DNA of 64,000 bases from positions 198,790 through 262,789 of the forward strand of contig NZ_PZJQ01000002.1 in the NCBI RefSeq assembly GCF_003206065.1, written 5' to 3'. Source of the stretch: Salinicola halimionae (GTDB taxonomy: Bacteria; Pseudomonadota; Gammaproteobacteria; Pseudomonadales; Halomonadaceae). A program made the translations under genes and the position numbers. The notes beneath the pieces were generated by a model, which worked only from the letters and a program-made list of their open reading frames with translations, did no database searches and was not told the DNA's origin. This document shows, piece by piece, positions 51,838-60,257 of this stretch (positions are counted from its first letter, which is position 1; every line of letters begins with the position of its first letter).

Positions 51838-52533
51838 TCAACTGCCGGCGTAGGAACGCATTGTCTGCTGGTTCCAAGTCTCGAAGTGGTCGAACATGGC
51901 TTGACGCGCCAGATCCGGATCTTTTGCCTTGATCGCGGCGACGATGGCGATATGGGTTTCGTTGGTCTTCTTCAGTGATTGGGTGGACTGGCGGGCAAGC
52001 ACCCGGCGATGGTGAAGCACTTTCTTCAGAACCGACGACAGGCCTTGAAATATGATCAAAATGGCAGGATTGCCGGCCATGATCGCCAATTGTTCGTGAA
52101 ACTCGTAGTCGGCTTGGAGGCCGTCGTTTATATCCGCTGTGTTGACGATGCGTTCGCAGAGCCGCTCCAGTTTCTCCAGTTCCTGGGGTGTGTGATGGGT
52201 CGCGGCCGCTTGAATGATTTCACGCTCGAACATTTCCCGCGCCGATTCCATGTGATCGACGGAGATGTAGTTCAGCTTCAAGGCCAGTTCAAAGTAGAGC
52301 TGGATAAAGACGGGCTCGGGCATTTTAAGAAACGTCCCCGAACCTTGTCGGCGTTCGATGAACCCCAGGCTCTGAAGCACCGACAACGCGTTCCTGACCG
52401 ATGAGCGATGCATCGAGAATCGTTCGCACAGCGTCCTTTCCGGTGGCAGTTTCAGGCGTCCATCGCGGGACAGTTCCGACACCGATACGAAGTCGTGCAA
52501 TTTGGCCAGAAGGCCGGAGTCAATCTCGCTCAT
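51838..52533 (-). CDS. FCD-domain GntR-family regulator of the TRAP/transketolase operon
   Basis: 231 residues. N-terminal winged helix (LPPERTLCERFSMHRSSVRNAL, shown in part) and a C-terminal helical FCD domain with acidic/His metal-site residues (DYEFHEQLA; THIAIVAAI). FadR-type FCD regulators typically bind TGGTnnACCA-like sites and respond to small acids. It is the last gene of the leftward operon, 53 bases after the SDR gene. Two such sites lie in front of the first operon gene (59904 and 60152), which suggests feedback control. Confidence 0.88.
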   Translation of the reverse strand: MSEIDSGLLAKLHDFVSVSELSRDGRLKLPPERTLCERFSMHRSSVRNALSVLQSLGFIERRQGSGTFLKMPEPVFIQLYFELALKLNYISVDHMESAREMFEREIIQAAATHHTPQELEKLERLCERIVNTADINDGLQADYEFHEQLAIMAGNPAILIIFQGLSSVLKKVLHHRRVLARQSTQSLKKTNETHIAIVAAIKAKDPDLARQAMFDHFETWNQQTMRSYAGS

Positions 52534-52586
52534 AGGCGTTCCAGTCGCTGCCGTCGGTGGAAAGAGTTCGGCGGCAGCTTAGCATG

Positions 52587-53339
52587 TCAGTGAATGTGCA
52601 TACCGCCGTTGACGTCGATCGTGGCACCGGTGATGTAGCTCGACAGCTCGCTGGCCAGGAACAGAAAGGCATTGGCGACGTCGTCGGGCAGTCCGAGCCG
52701 CTTGAGCGGGATCCCCTCTAGAATCGGGGCCTTCATCTCTTCGGTCAGCTTGCCGGCGGTGATATCGGTATCGATCAGTCCGGGCGTCACCGAATTGACC
52801 CGAATGCCGAACGGCCCCAGCTCGCGGGCCATTGCCTTGCCCAGCCCCAGCATGCCAGCCTTGGCGGCGCTGTAGTGGGGCCCTCCGAAAATGCCGCCGC
52901 CGCGTTGGGCGGAAACCGAGGAGGTGCTGGCGATCGAGCCGCCGCCCGCCGCTTTCATGTGCGGCACCACGGCCTGGGACATGTACAGCATACCGCGCAG
53001 GTTGACGTCGAGAATGCGGTCGTAACTCTCGGAGTCGATCTCCTCGAACTTCACTGGCTGGGTAATGCCGGCATTGTTGATGAGCACATCGATCTTGCCG
53101 AATTGCTCGAGCGCGCGTTCGACCACATCGAGACATTCGTCGCGGCGGGTGACGTTGGCGACTACGACGAGACAGCGGGCTGGATCGAACTCCTGCCTCA
53201 CCGCTTCACAGGCCGATTCGTCGATATCGGAAATGACGATGTTCGCCCCGTGTTCGTGAAACAGCCGGGCAGTCTTCAAGCCGATCCCGCGGGCGCCGGC
53301 CGCGCCGGTGATGAGGCAGACCTTGTTGTCGAGAAGCAT
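52587..53339 (-). CDS. SDR-family dehydrogenase of the TRAP/transketolase operon
   Basis: 250 residues: TGAAGARGIG nucleotide loop, VISDID (Asp after the second strand favours NAD), NNAG, STSSVSAQ and YSAAK. Resembles sugar or polyol dehydrogenases of the FabG-like group. GGAG supports the ATG at 53339 over an upstream in-frame one. Seventeen bases after the TIM-barrel gene. Probably oxidises an imported polyol or sugar acid or reduces its keto form. Confidence 0.87.
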   Translation of the reverse strand: MLLDNKVCLITGAAGARGIGLKTARLFHEHGANIVISDIDESACEAVRQEFDPARCLVVVANVTRRDECLDVVERALEQFGKIDVLINNAGITQPVKFEEIDSESYDRILDVNLRGMLYMSQAVVPHMKAAGGGSIASTSSVSAQRGGGIFGGPHYSAAKAGMLGLGKAMARELGPFGIRVNSVTPGLIDTDITAGKLTEEMKAPILEGIPLKRLGLPDDVANAFLFLASELSSYITGATIDVNGGMHIH

Positions 53340-53356
53340 GCGTGTATCTCCAGGCA

Positions 53357-54190
53357 TCATTGAAGGTTATCGAGCCATTCGAGGGAACGGCCGAGTTTTT
53401 CCTCGATCAGATCGAGAGGCAGTGGACTCCTGTCCCGCCAGGGTTGTGCCTGGCGGTCCCGATGGAGCCGGAAGGGAAGTTCCAGCGAGAACGGCCGTTC
53501 GGCGGCCACGAGGGTGCGAATCACCCGGGCCTCGTCGATATCGCTGTCGCCGAGTTCGCTGAAGTCATAGCCGGATGCCACGCGCCGGCAGGGCTTGATG
53601 TGAAAATGGTCCGCCAGAGGCAGGGCTTGTTCTACGTCCGTCTCGGGATGGCGATCCGGCTGGTGGGAGAGCAGGTTGCCGCAGTCGTAGTTGATGCCGA
53701 AGGTATCGTCATCGAGCATTGCCATCAGCTTGAGGATATCCCCGGCGTGGTCGAGCATGTTCGGTTCGGCGTTGCCCGGGTTCTCGAGCAGGATTCGAAC
53801 GCCATGGTCCCGCGCGATGCGGCTCATCCGTTCGGCGTGGGCGAGAAAGCGCGCGCGGTTGCCGAGCGTTGCGGCGTTGGTGATGACGAACTTGGCGCCG
53901 AGTGCTGCGGCGAATCGGCAGCGCGCTTCGAGACGCTCCGGGGCATTGTCGAGGCCGAGATCGATATGGCCGGAGAAATAACGGCAATGCTGATCGAGAC
54001 CGCGCATCTCACTACATAGATCGTTGGCGAGCGCGAGAGTCAGGTCGGCGTCGGTGAAAGTCTCCACGTAACCGTCAATAAAGGCGAATTCGACTTGCCG
54101 CACGCCGCGACGGGCCAGGGACGGCAGAATACGGTCGAAGTCGTAACCGTCGTAGGCCGCCGTGCTGACGGAAAACGAAAGGGAGTTCAT
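53357..54190 (-). CDS. TIM-barrel sugar isomerase/epimerase-like protein
   Basis: 277 residues of the xylose-isomerase-like TIM-barrel family (AP endonuclease family 2). Metal-site type residues appear in FAFIDGYVE, RILLENPGN (Glu, about 150), NYDCGNLL and ADHFHIKPC (His). Relatives include hydroxypyruvate isomerase, 2-oxo-tetronate isomerase and tagatose epimerases; I cannot choose among them. Start overlaps the stop of the dehydrogenase gene upstream (ATGA). Confidence 0.8.
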   Translation of the reverse strand: MNSLSFSVSTAAYDGYDFDRILPSLARRGVRQVEFAFIDGYVETFTDADLTLALANDLCSEMRGLDQHCRYFSGHIDLGLDNAPERLEARCRFAAALGAKFVITNAATLGNRARFLAHAERMSRIARDHGVRILLENPGNAEPNMLDHAGDILKLMAMLDDDTFGINYDCGNLLSHQPDRHPETDVEQALPLADHFHIKPCRRVASGYDFSELGDSDIDEARVIRTLVAAERPFSLELPFRLHRDRQAQPWRDRSPLPLDLIEEKLGRSLEWLDNLQ

Positions 54191-55095
54191 GCTTGGCCGC
54201 CCCCCTCGGGATCGCAGCCATTGAGTCGGCGGTAGGTGCGAATCAACTGGCTGTCGTCCAGGCGGCCTTCGCCACCCTCGGCCGTGGCGACGAAGAGCTG
54301 ATGCGCGCTGTGGGCGAGGGGGGTGTAGGCCCGAGACGAACTGGCGGCGTCGCAGACGATGCCCAGATCCTTGCAGAAGATGTCGATGGCACTGGTGACG
54401 TCTCCCGGCGGCTCGATCATTCGCGGGCCGCGGTCGCGGAGCATCCAGCTCGAGGCCGCCGAACCCTGGACTAGCCGCAACGCGATCTGCCGGTCGATGC
54501 CGCTTTTCTCGGCCAGTGCCAGCGCTTCCGCCGCCGCCGCGATATGCACCCCGCAAAGCAGCTGGTTGACCGCTTTCATCGCGGCGCCCTGCCCGGGGCG
54601 ATCGCCGACCTCGAAGATCGCCTGGCCGAGGATGTCGAACAGCGGACGGCAGCGCTCGAGTGACGGCGCATCGCCAGCGGCCATGATGCTGAGCGTGCCG
54701 GCTTGCGCTCCCACGACGCCACCCGAAACCGGGGCATCCACGTAGTGAAGATCCGGCCGCACTGCCGCGACGTCGGCGGCCAGTGCTTCGGCATCGGCCG
54801 GCGCGACGGTGGACATCTGTACGATGCAAGCGTCCGTCGGCAATCGTGATGCCAGGCCGCCGACGACGAGTGCATCCGAGAACAGCAGCGAGCGAATCTG
54901 CTCGGCGTTGACGACCATGATCACCAGCGCCTCGATGTTTTCGATACCGTCGTTTCGGGTAGACACTTGGCGGTGAAAGGCTTCAGCGCGCTCGGTCAGT
55001 GCATCGAGACCGAGCACCTCGAGCCCGGTTCGGGCGAGATTCTCGGCCATGGGCCAGCCCATGGCGCCCAATCCTGCAACAGCGACTCTCTTCAT
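54187..55095 (-). CDS. Beta-hydroxyacid dehydrogenase (3-hydroxyisobutyrate/threonate dehydrogenase-like)
   Basis: 302 residues: Rossmann GLGAMGWPMAENLA at the start, substrate-binding DAPVSGGVVGAQAGTLS (about 120) and the catalytic-lysine segment GAAMKAVNQLLCG (about 168). Family members include tartronate-semialdehyde reductase and L-threonate dehydrogenase. It sits between DctM and the TIM-barrel gene, with 9 bases to DctM. Substrate probably a short sugar acid. Confidence 0.85.
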   Translation of the reverse strand: MKRVAVAGLGAMGWPMAENLARTGLEVLGLDALTERAEAFHRQVSTRNDGIENIEALVIMVVNAEQIRSLLFSDALVVGGLASRLPTDACIVQMSTVAPADAEALAADVAAVRPDLHYVDAPVSGGVVGAQAGTLSIMAAGDAPSLERCRPLFDILGQAIFEVGDRPGQGAAMKAVNQLLCGVHIAAAAEALALAEKSGIDRQIALRLVQGSAASSWMLRDRGPRMIEPPGDVTSAIDIFCKDLGIVCDAASSSRAYTPLAHSAHQLFVATAEGGEGRLDDSQLIRTYRRLNGCDPEGGGQA

Positions 55096-55104
55096 CTTGG
55101 TTCC

Positions 55105-56364
55105 TCAGTAAAGGATCAGTGCGGGCACGTACGAGACGAGAAGCAGCACGGCGATGGCGACGAGATAGAACGGAACGAGTTCACGCACGACGGCGCCAAT
55201 GCGCTCCCGAGCGATGGCCGATGCGACGAATAGCGTGGTACCGATGGGCGGCGTGAAGAGTCCGATGCTCAGATTCACGCACATGATGATCCCGAGCTGG
55301 ACCAGGTCCAGGCCGATGGCGTTGGCGATCGAGACGAGCGTCGGCCCCAGCAGCAGGATTGCGGCCGGCAGATCGAGGAACATGCCGATGAACAGCAGCA
55401 ACAGGTTGATCGCCAGAATTACCAGGATCGGATTGCCGAGAGTTTCTACGGCCCACTGCGCGATGGCCTGAGGGACACCACCACTGGTAAGGATATAGGC
55501 GATGATATTGGCGGCGGCGATGATCAGCATGACCATGCCCGTGGTCACGACCGTTCCCGATAACGCAGACACGACGCGGGAGAGCGTCAGATCGCGGTAA
55601 ATCAGCGCGCTGACGAGCAGCGCGTAGGCCACGGAGATGATGCTGACTTCGGTGGGGGTGGCGATGCCTGCGCGCAATAGCACGAGAATGATTACCGGCA
55701 TCATTAGCGCGGGCAGCGCCGTAGTCAACGTGCTTTTCACCTCCCGTGCCGTGTACTTCAGCGTGAGTCTAGGGAAGCCGCGTCGCTTTCCGGTCACATA
55801 GCAGGCGGTCATCATTCCGATCGCCAGCATCAGCGCCGGCAGCACCCCGGCGAGGAATAGCGACGCGATGGAAACATTGGACACCGTGGCAAACAGGATC
55901 AGCGGGATCGATGGTGGCATCAAGCCGGCAATGACCGATGAGGAAGCGGTTACCGCGGCGCCGAAGGCACCGGGGTAGCCCTCTCTCTTCTGCCAGGGAA
56001 TCAGCATCGAACCCAGCGCCGATGCCTCGGCGACGGCTGAACCCGAAACGCCGCCAAAGATGGTGGAGCCCACCACGGTCACCTGACCTAGCCCGCCGTG
56101 ATACTTGCCGACCAGCATCGATGCCAGCGCTACCAGTCTCTGCCCGAGCTTGCCGGACATCATCAGACTGCCGGAAAGCACGAAGAAAGGGATGGCCAGC
56201 AGTGGGAAGCTCTGAGTCGGCTGGAAGATTTTCATCACCACCATGCTTGAGGGCATGGAGCCGAAGACCGAGAGCGCCGTCCAGCCGCTGAGGACGAGTG
56301 AGTAGCCCACCGGCATTGCCATCAGCATGAGGAGGATGAAGGAGAACAGCATATTGATTGTCAT
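55105..56364 (-). CDS. dctM: TRAP transporter large permease (DctM family)
   Basis: 419 residues, about twelve hydrophobic segments, with family phrases GGVSGSAVAEASALGSMLIP (about 90) and LFTPPIGTTLFV (about 365). Forms the transport channel, driven by ion gradient. The ATG at 56364 behind GGAGGAA was chosen; it overlaps the DctQ stop. Confidence 0.92.
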   Translation of the reverse strand: MTINMLFSFILLMLMAMPVGYSLVLSGWTALSVFGSMPSSMVVMKIFQPTQSFPLLAIPFFVLSGSLMMSGKLGQRLVALASMLVGKYHGGLGQVTVVGSTIFGGVSGSAVAEASALGSMLIPWQKREGYPGAFGAAVTASSSVIAGLMPPSIPLILFATVSNVSIASLFLAGVLPALMLAIGMMTACYVTGKRRGFPRLTLKYTAREVKSTLTTALPALMMPVIILVLLRAGIATPTEVSIISVAYALLVSALIYRDLTLSRVVSALSGTVVTTGMVMLIIAAANIIAYILTSGGVPQAIAQWAVETLGNPILVILAINLLLLFIGMFLDLPAAILLLGPTLVSIANAIGLDLVQLGIIMCVNLSIGLFTPPIGTTLFVASAIARERIGAVVRELVPFYLVAIAVLLLVSYVPALILY

Positions 56365-56924
56365 AGGGCTTCCTCCCCGTGGGTCGCAAGCGATTCGTCT
56401 ACCGATACCCGGCGATCGAGTGCGATGAGAACATTGAGCAGGGAAACGAGCGCCAGACCAGCGAAGCCGACAACGACCGACCAGTAGGCCCATGACATGG
56501 CAATACCGGTAATGGGCAGGAGCTGATTGCCCGCGATACTGATAACTTCCAGCCCGTGCCAGGCGATGAGGGCGAAAGCGATGGCCGCCAGCAGGTTCGT
56601 GGCGAGACTGACGACCCTACGCAGTGGACGCGGCAGTCTCTCGACCACGGCTTCGATCCCGATATGTTCGTTCTTCGCAGCGGTCGCGACGATGGCGCAC
56701 ATGGTGAGCCAGGGAAACAGGAGGTTGGGAACTTCCGACGTCCAGTTGAGATTCATCTCCCACACATAGCGCACGAATACGGCCGTCAATAGCGTGCCGA
56801 ACATGGTGAGGAGGGAGACGATGCCGAACCACTTGAACAGGTGATGAATCGCGGTTTTCAGGCGCAGCGGGGGCGAACCGGGATGCCCCGGTTCGCCATG
56901 CCGACCTGCATTGACTTTAGACAT
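56361..56924 (-). CDS. dctQ: TRAP transporter small permease (DctQ family)
   Basis: 187 residues with four membrane helices and the DctQ phrase WEMNLNWTSEVPNLLFPWL (about 55-73). Pairs with DctM. GGGAG precedes the ATG at 56924. Translationally coupled to dctM. Confidence 0.88.
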   Translation of the reverse strand: MSKVNAGRHGEPGHPGSPPLRLKTAIHHLFKWFGIVSLLTMFGTLLTAVFVRYVWEMNLNWTSEVPNLLFPWLTMCAIVATAAKNEHIGIEAVVERLPRPLRRVVSLATNLLAAIAFALIAWHGLEVISIAGNQLLPITGIAMSWAYWSVVVGFAGLALVSLLNVLIALDRRVSVDESLATHGEEAL

Positions 56925-56939
56925 GGCGAACGCTCCCGT

Positions 56940-57944
56940 TTACTGTGATGCTTTCGCCTTCTTCGCGGCGTTTACGACCATATCCACCATCTTTGGATAC
57001 TTTCCGCGCCAGGTGTCGTAGACGCTGCGAGTCGCTTCGATGAACGGTGCCTGATCCACTTCGTTGAACTTCACCCCCGCTTTTTCCATCTTCACGCGCA
57101 GGTCGTTGTCCGCTTCCAGCGACGCCTGGCGCTCGAACTTGCCCGCTTCGATGGCGGCATCCTGAATGACTTTCTGGTCCTCGGGCGTAAGACTGTCCCA
57201 AACGACCTTGCTCATCAGCAGTGGCATCGACTCGTACATGTGGCCAGTAAGCGAAATATATTTCTGCACTTCATAGAGCTTCGATGAATAGATGTTCATT
57301 AGCGGGTTCTCCTGACCATCCACCACGCCCTGCTGGAGCGCGATATAGAGTTCGGAGAAGTTCATCGGTGTCGGCGTTGCACCGAGCGCATCGAAGATAT
57401 CGACGGCTATTTCGGATGGCGGCGTACGGATCTTGAGACCCTGGAGGTCGGCGGGTTTTTCGATCGGTCGGACGTTGTTGCTGACGTGACGGATGCCGTT
57501 ATCCCACAGTGCTAGCAGCACCAATCCCTGTTCTTGCGCTAGTCGTTTGAGCTCGTTGCCAACCTCGCCATCCATGACTTCCCAGGCGGTGGGCAATGAA
57601 TCGAAGAGAAATGGCAGGCCAAGCAGAGAGAACTGCGGAACGATGCTAGACACTGGCCCCTGACTGTTGGCGCTGAACCCGAGGCTTCCCATGCGCATCA
57701 GGGTCAGTGCTTCCATATCATCGCCATATTGGGCATTGCCGCCCACGTCGACGTGGATTTCTCCGTTCGTTCCCTCTTCGACGAGTTTGGCGAAGCGTTC
57801 GGAGGCTATCCATTTTGGGTTGCCCTCGGCGGCATTGTGAGCCAGTTGCAGAGTTTGAGCTGCCATTGCTGGTGTAGCGGCCGCAAGGGCAGCAGCCAAG
57901 GCCGTGGTTTTCAGAATCGCTTTAATCATTGTCGTTGCGCTCAT
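56940..57944 (-). CDS. dctP: TRAP transporter substrate-binding protein (DctP family)
   Basis: 334 residues. Signal peptide ends at AMAAQT (about 29), so periplasmic. Contains the conserved carboxylate-binding arginine region LKIRTPPSEI (about 172) and the ALQQGVVDGQENP motif (about 207-219). Substrates of this family are usually carboxylates or sugar acids. ATG at 57944 chosen; 57929 is possible. Forty-six bases after the transketolase C subunit gene. Confidence 0.92.
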   Translation of the reverse strand: MSATTMIKAILKTTALAAALAAATPAMAAQTLQLAHNAAEGNPKWIASERFAKLVEEGTNGEIHVDVGGNAQYGDDMEALTLMRMGSLGFSANSQGPVSSIVPQFSLLGLPFLFDSLPTAWEVMDGEVGNELKRLAQEQGLVLLALWDNGIRHVSNNVRPIEKPADLQGLKIRTPPSEIAVDIFDALGATPTPMNFSELYIALQQGVVDGQENPLMNIYSSKLYEVQKYISLTGHMYESMPLLMSKVVWDSLTPEDQKVIQDAAIEAGKFERQASLEADNDLRVKMEKAGVKFNEVDQAPFIEATRSVYDTWRGKYPKMVDMVVNAAKKAKASQ

Positions 57945-57990
57945 GGTTGCTGACGGGGTTTGGTGACGTCCTTGCTATGGCGCTTCCGGC

Positions 57991-59001
57991 TCAGCTGGCG
58001 TGCGTGAGCGAGATTCGGGACGCCAGGGTCTTCACCATTGCCTGGGTGGAGATGCCATAGCGGTCATGCAGGGTGGGCAGTGCGCCGGCGTCGAGAAACT
58101 CATCGGGCAGCCCGATCTGGTGGAATTCCGGGTGCACGCCAGAATTCATTAATAGTGAAGCTACGCTTTCGCCCAGCCCGCCGATGACGGAGTGGTTCTC
58201 CGCCACGTAGACGGGGCGCTGCGGATCACGTTTGATCTCATCGAGAATCGTTCGGGCATCCAGCGGCTTGATCGTGGGGGAATGGAGGACACCTACACGG
58301 ATGCCGCGTTCAGCAAGGGCATCGGCGGCTTCGATGGCGCGCATGGTCATCAGGCCGGACGAAATGATCAGCGCATCCTCGCCATCCATCAGCCTACGGG
58401 CTCGACCGATCTCGAAACGGTAGTCCGGGAAACGATCGAGCACGCGGGGGACCATGCCGCGTAGCAGACGCAGGTAAACCGGCCCGTCGTGAGCGGCCAT
58501 GGCGTGGGTGGCCTGTTCGATATCTACCGCATCACAGGGATCGACGATGGTCAGGTTCGGCATGCCGCGAAAGATGGCCATGTCCTCGGTCGCCTGATGA
58601 CTCGGCCCATAACCGGTGGTGAGGCCCGGCAGCGCACAGACGATCTTGACGTTGAGCTTCTCTTCGGCGATCGCCAAGCAGATGAAGTCGTACGCCCGCC
58701 GTGAGGCGAAGACACCGTAGGTCGTCACAAAGGGAATGAAGCCTTCGCGTGCCATGCCGGCGCCGGCACTCATCAGCAATTGCTCGGCCATTCCCATCTG
58801 GTAGTAACGCTCAGGGTAGGCCTGGGCGAAGACTTGCAGATCGGTGTATTTGCCGAGATCCGCGGTCATGCCCACGATACGGTTGTTGGCCGCAGCCGCC
58901 TCGACCAGGGCGTGACCGAACGGCGCCGAGGTGGTTGCCTGACCCTCCGCCGCCAGCGAGGCGATCATCGCCGATGTCTTGAGTCGCGTTTTGGTACTCA
59001 T
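57991..59001 (-). CDS. Transketolase-like protein, C-terminal subunit
   Basis: 336 residues covering the pyrimidine-binding and C-terminal domains of transketolase. YYQMGMAEQ holds the Glu that activates ThDP, and YGPSHQATEDMA the substrate-site His. With the adjacent N subunit it forms a split transketolase, as known for DXP-like and apulose-phosphate or sulfosugar transketolases. GGGAG lies before the ATG at 59001; 4-base overlap with the N subunit gene. Confidence 0.9.
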   Translation of the reverse strand: MSTKTRLKTSAMIASLAAEGQATTSAPFGHALVEAAAANNRIVGMTADLGKYTDLQVFAQAYPERYYQMGMAEQLLMSAGAGMAREGFIPFVTTYGVFASRRAYDFICLAIAEEKLNVKIVCALPGLTTGYGPSHQATEDMAIFRGMPNLTIVDPCDAVDIEQATHAMAAHDGPVYLRLLRGMVPRVLDRFPDYRFEIGRARRLMDGEDALIISSGLMTMRAIEAADALAERGIRVGVLHSPTIKPLDARTILDEIKRDPQRPVYVAENHSVIGGLGESVASLLMNSGVHPEFHQIGLPDEFLDAGALPTLHDRYGISTQAMVKTLASRISLTHAS

Positions 59002-59888
59002 GGATGATCGCTCCCTTCGGCGCTTGGTTGATTGGCGTAGGTATCGTCGAGTTGCTCTAGCGCGACGCGCCACTCGTCTTCGTCGACACGAATGAAGTGG
59101 GTCTTGTCGCGGTTTTCGAGCAGCGGGACGCCGCAGCCCATCAAGGTGTCGCAGATGATGACGCGGGGCTTGCCATCGGCAGGGCCTTGCGCGGTATCGA
59201 AGGCATCGACAAGCGCGGAGAGGTCGTTGCCGTCCACCCGCAGCGCCGTCCAGCCGAATGCGGTCCACTTGTCGGCGATGGGTTCGTAGCCGAGCACGCT
59301 CGAAGACTTGTCGTCGGCCTGCTGATCGTTGACGTCGACGATGGCGATGATGTTGTCGAGCTTCCAGTGTGCAGCCGAGGCAGCGGCTTCCCAGGTCGAG
59401 CCCTCGTTGAGCTCACCATCCGAGAGAAGGTTGAAGATGCGCGAACGGCTCCGTTTGCGCTTCAGACCTAGTGCCATTCCGACGCCGATCCCTAGCCCGT
59501 GCCCCAGCGACCCGCCAGTGATCTCCATGCCGGGCGTGTAGGCCGCCATGCCGGACATCGGCAGCATGCTGTCGTCGCTGCCGTAGTTTTCGACTTCGCT
59601 CTCGCTGATGACACCTGCCTCGATCAACGCCGCGTAGAGGGCGATGGCGTAATGCCCGATCGACAACAGGAAGCGATCGCGTTCTTCCCATTCGGGGTCG
59701 TCGGCGCGGAGATTCATGGCACGGAAGTAGGAGACCGCGAGCACGTCGGCGATACCCAGCGCCTGACCGACATAACCCTGGCCCTGCACTTCACCCATGC
59801 GTAGCGCATGGCGACGAATTCGATAGGCGCGTTGCCGAAGAGCGGAGATATCGGCGGGGGCGATCGCAGTAGTAGCGGCCAGATGCAT
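58998..59888 (-). CDS. Transketolase-like protein, N-terminal subunit
   Basis: 296 residues covering the ThDP-diphosphate domain. GSLGHGLGIGVGMALG and the metal/ThDP motif SDGELNEG with VDVND about 30 residues later are present; the usual Gly before DG is Ser, as in some split enzymes. First gene of the leftward operon. The ATG at 59888 fits the family start and lies 15 bases from the GntR-type palindrome; no good ribosome-binding site. Confidence 0.9.
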   Translation of the reverse strand: MHLAATTAIAPADISALRQRAYRIRRHALRMGEVQGQGYVGQALGIADVLAVSYFRAMNLRADDPEWEERDRFLLSIGHYAIALYAALIEAGVISESEVENYGSDDSMLPMSGMAAYTPGMEITGGSLGHGLGIGVGMALGLKRKRSRSRIFNLLSDGELNEGSTWEAAASAAHWKLDNIIAIVDVNDQQADDKSSSVLGYEPIADKWTAFGWTALRVDGNDLSALVDAFDTAQGPADGKPRVIICDTLMGCGVPLLENRDKTHFIRVDEDEWRVALEQLDDTYANQPSAEGSDHP

Positions 59889-59903
59889 AGATGCTGTTCC
59901 GTA

Positions 59904-59919
59904 AATTGGTTGACCAATT
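59904..59919. promoter_or_regulatory. GntR/FCD-type operator next to the operon start
   Basis: AATTGGTTGACCAATT, perfect 7-base arms around TG. The TTGGTnnACCAA core matches FadR-subfamily sites. It lies 15 bases before the first start codon, a repressor position. Confidence 0.65.
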
Positions 59920-60151
59920 AACAGTAGTGAGAGCTTTAAGAGAAAAGAAGACAGACTTTGGTCGCGGGATGAAAATCGCGTTGCGTCGATCCTCACACTT
60001 GATTGGCGGAAGATCGAGACACGGACAGAAGAAGACAACTGAAGAGCTTAAGTTAATCAATAGATTATGCGGGACGACTGGATTTCGACGCATAAGGGAG
60101 GGGCTTGTCAGAAAAACGCCACGAATTGTTGAGCGCCTTCGGACCGAGACT

Positions 60152-60165
60152 AATGGTTAACCATT
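60152..60165. promoter_or_regulatory. Second TGGTnnACCA palindrome upstream
   Basis: AATGGTTAACCATT, a perfect 14-bp palindrome sharing the TGGTnnACCA core with the site at 59904, about 250 bases away. It could serve looping by the same regulator. Confidence 0.5.
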
Positions 60166-60257
60166 CTGGTAAGCTTCTCGATGCTGTGGCATGCAAGGGG
60201 CTGGAACTTTCGCCGACGGCAAACATAACCCGGGGTCGTTTAATAGACGGATTTTTC

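Larger units (their letters stand above)
59889..60257. other. Control region of the TRAP/transketolase operon
   Basis: No gene in 369 bases. It contains two TGGTnnACCA palindromes (59904-59919 and 60152-60165) and AT-rich DNA between about 59920 and 60070 that probably holds the leftward promoter. The right end abuts the stop of the CobW-type GTPase gene. Confidence 0.6.
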
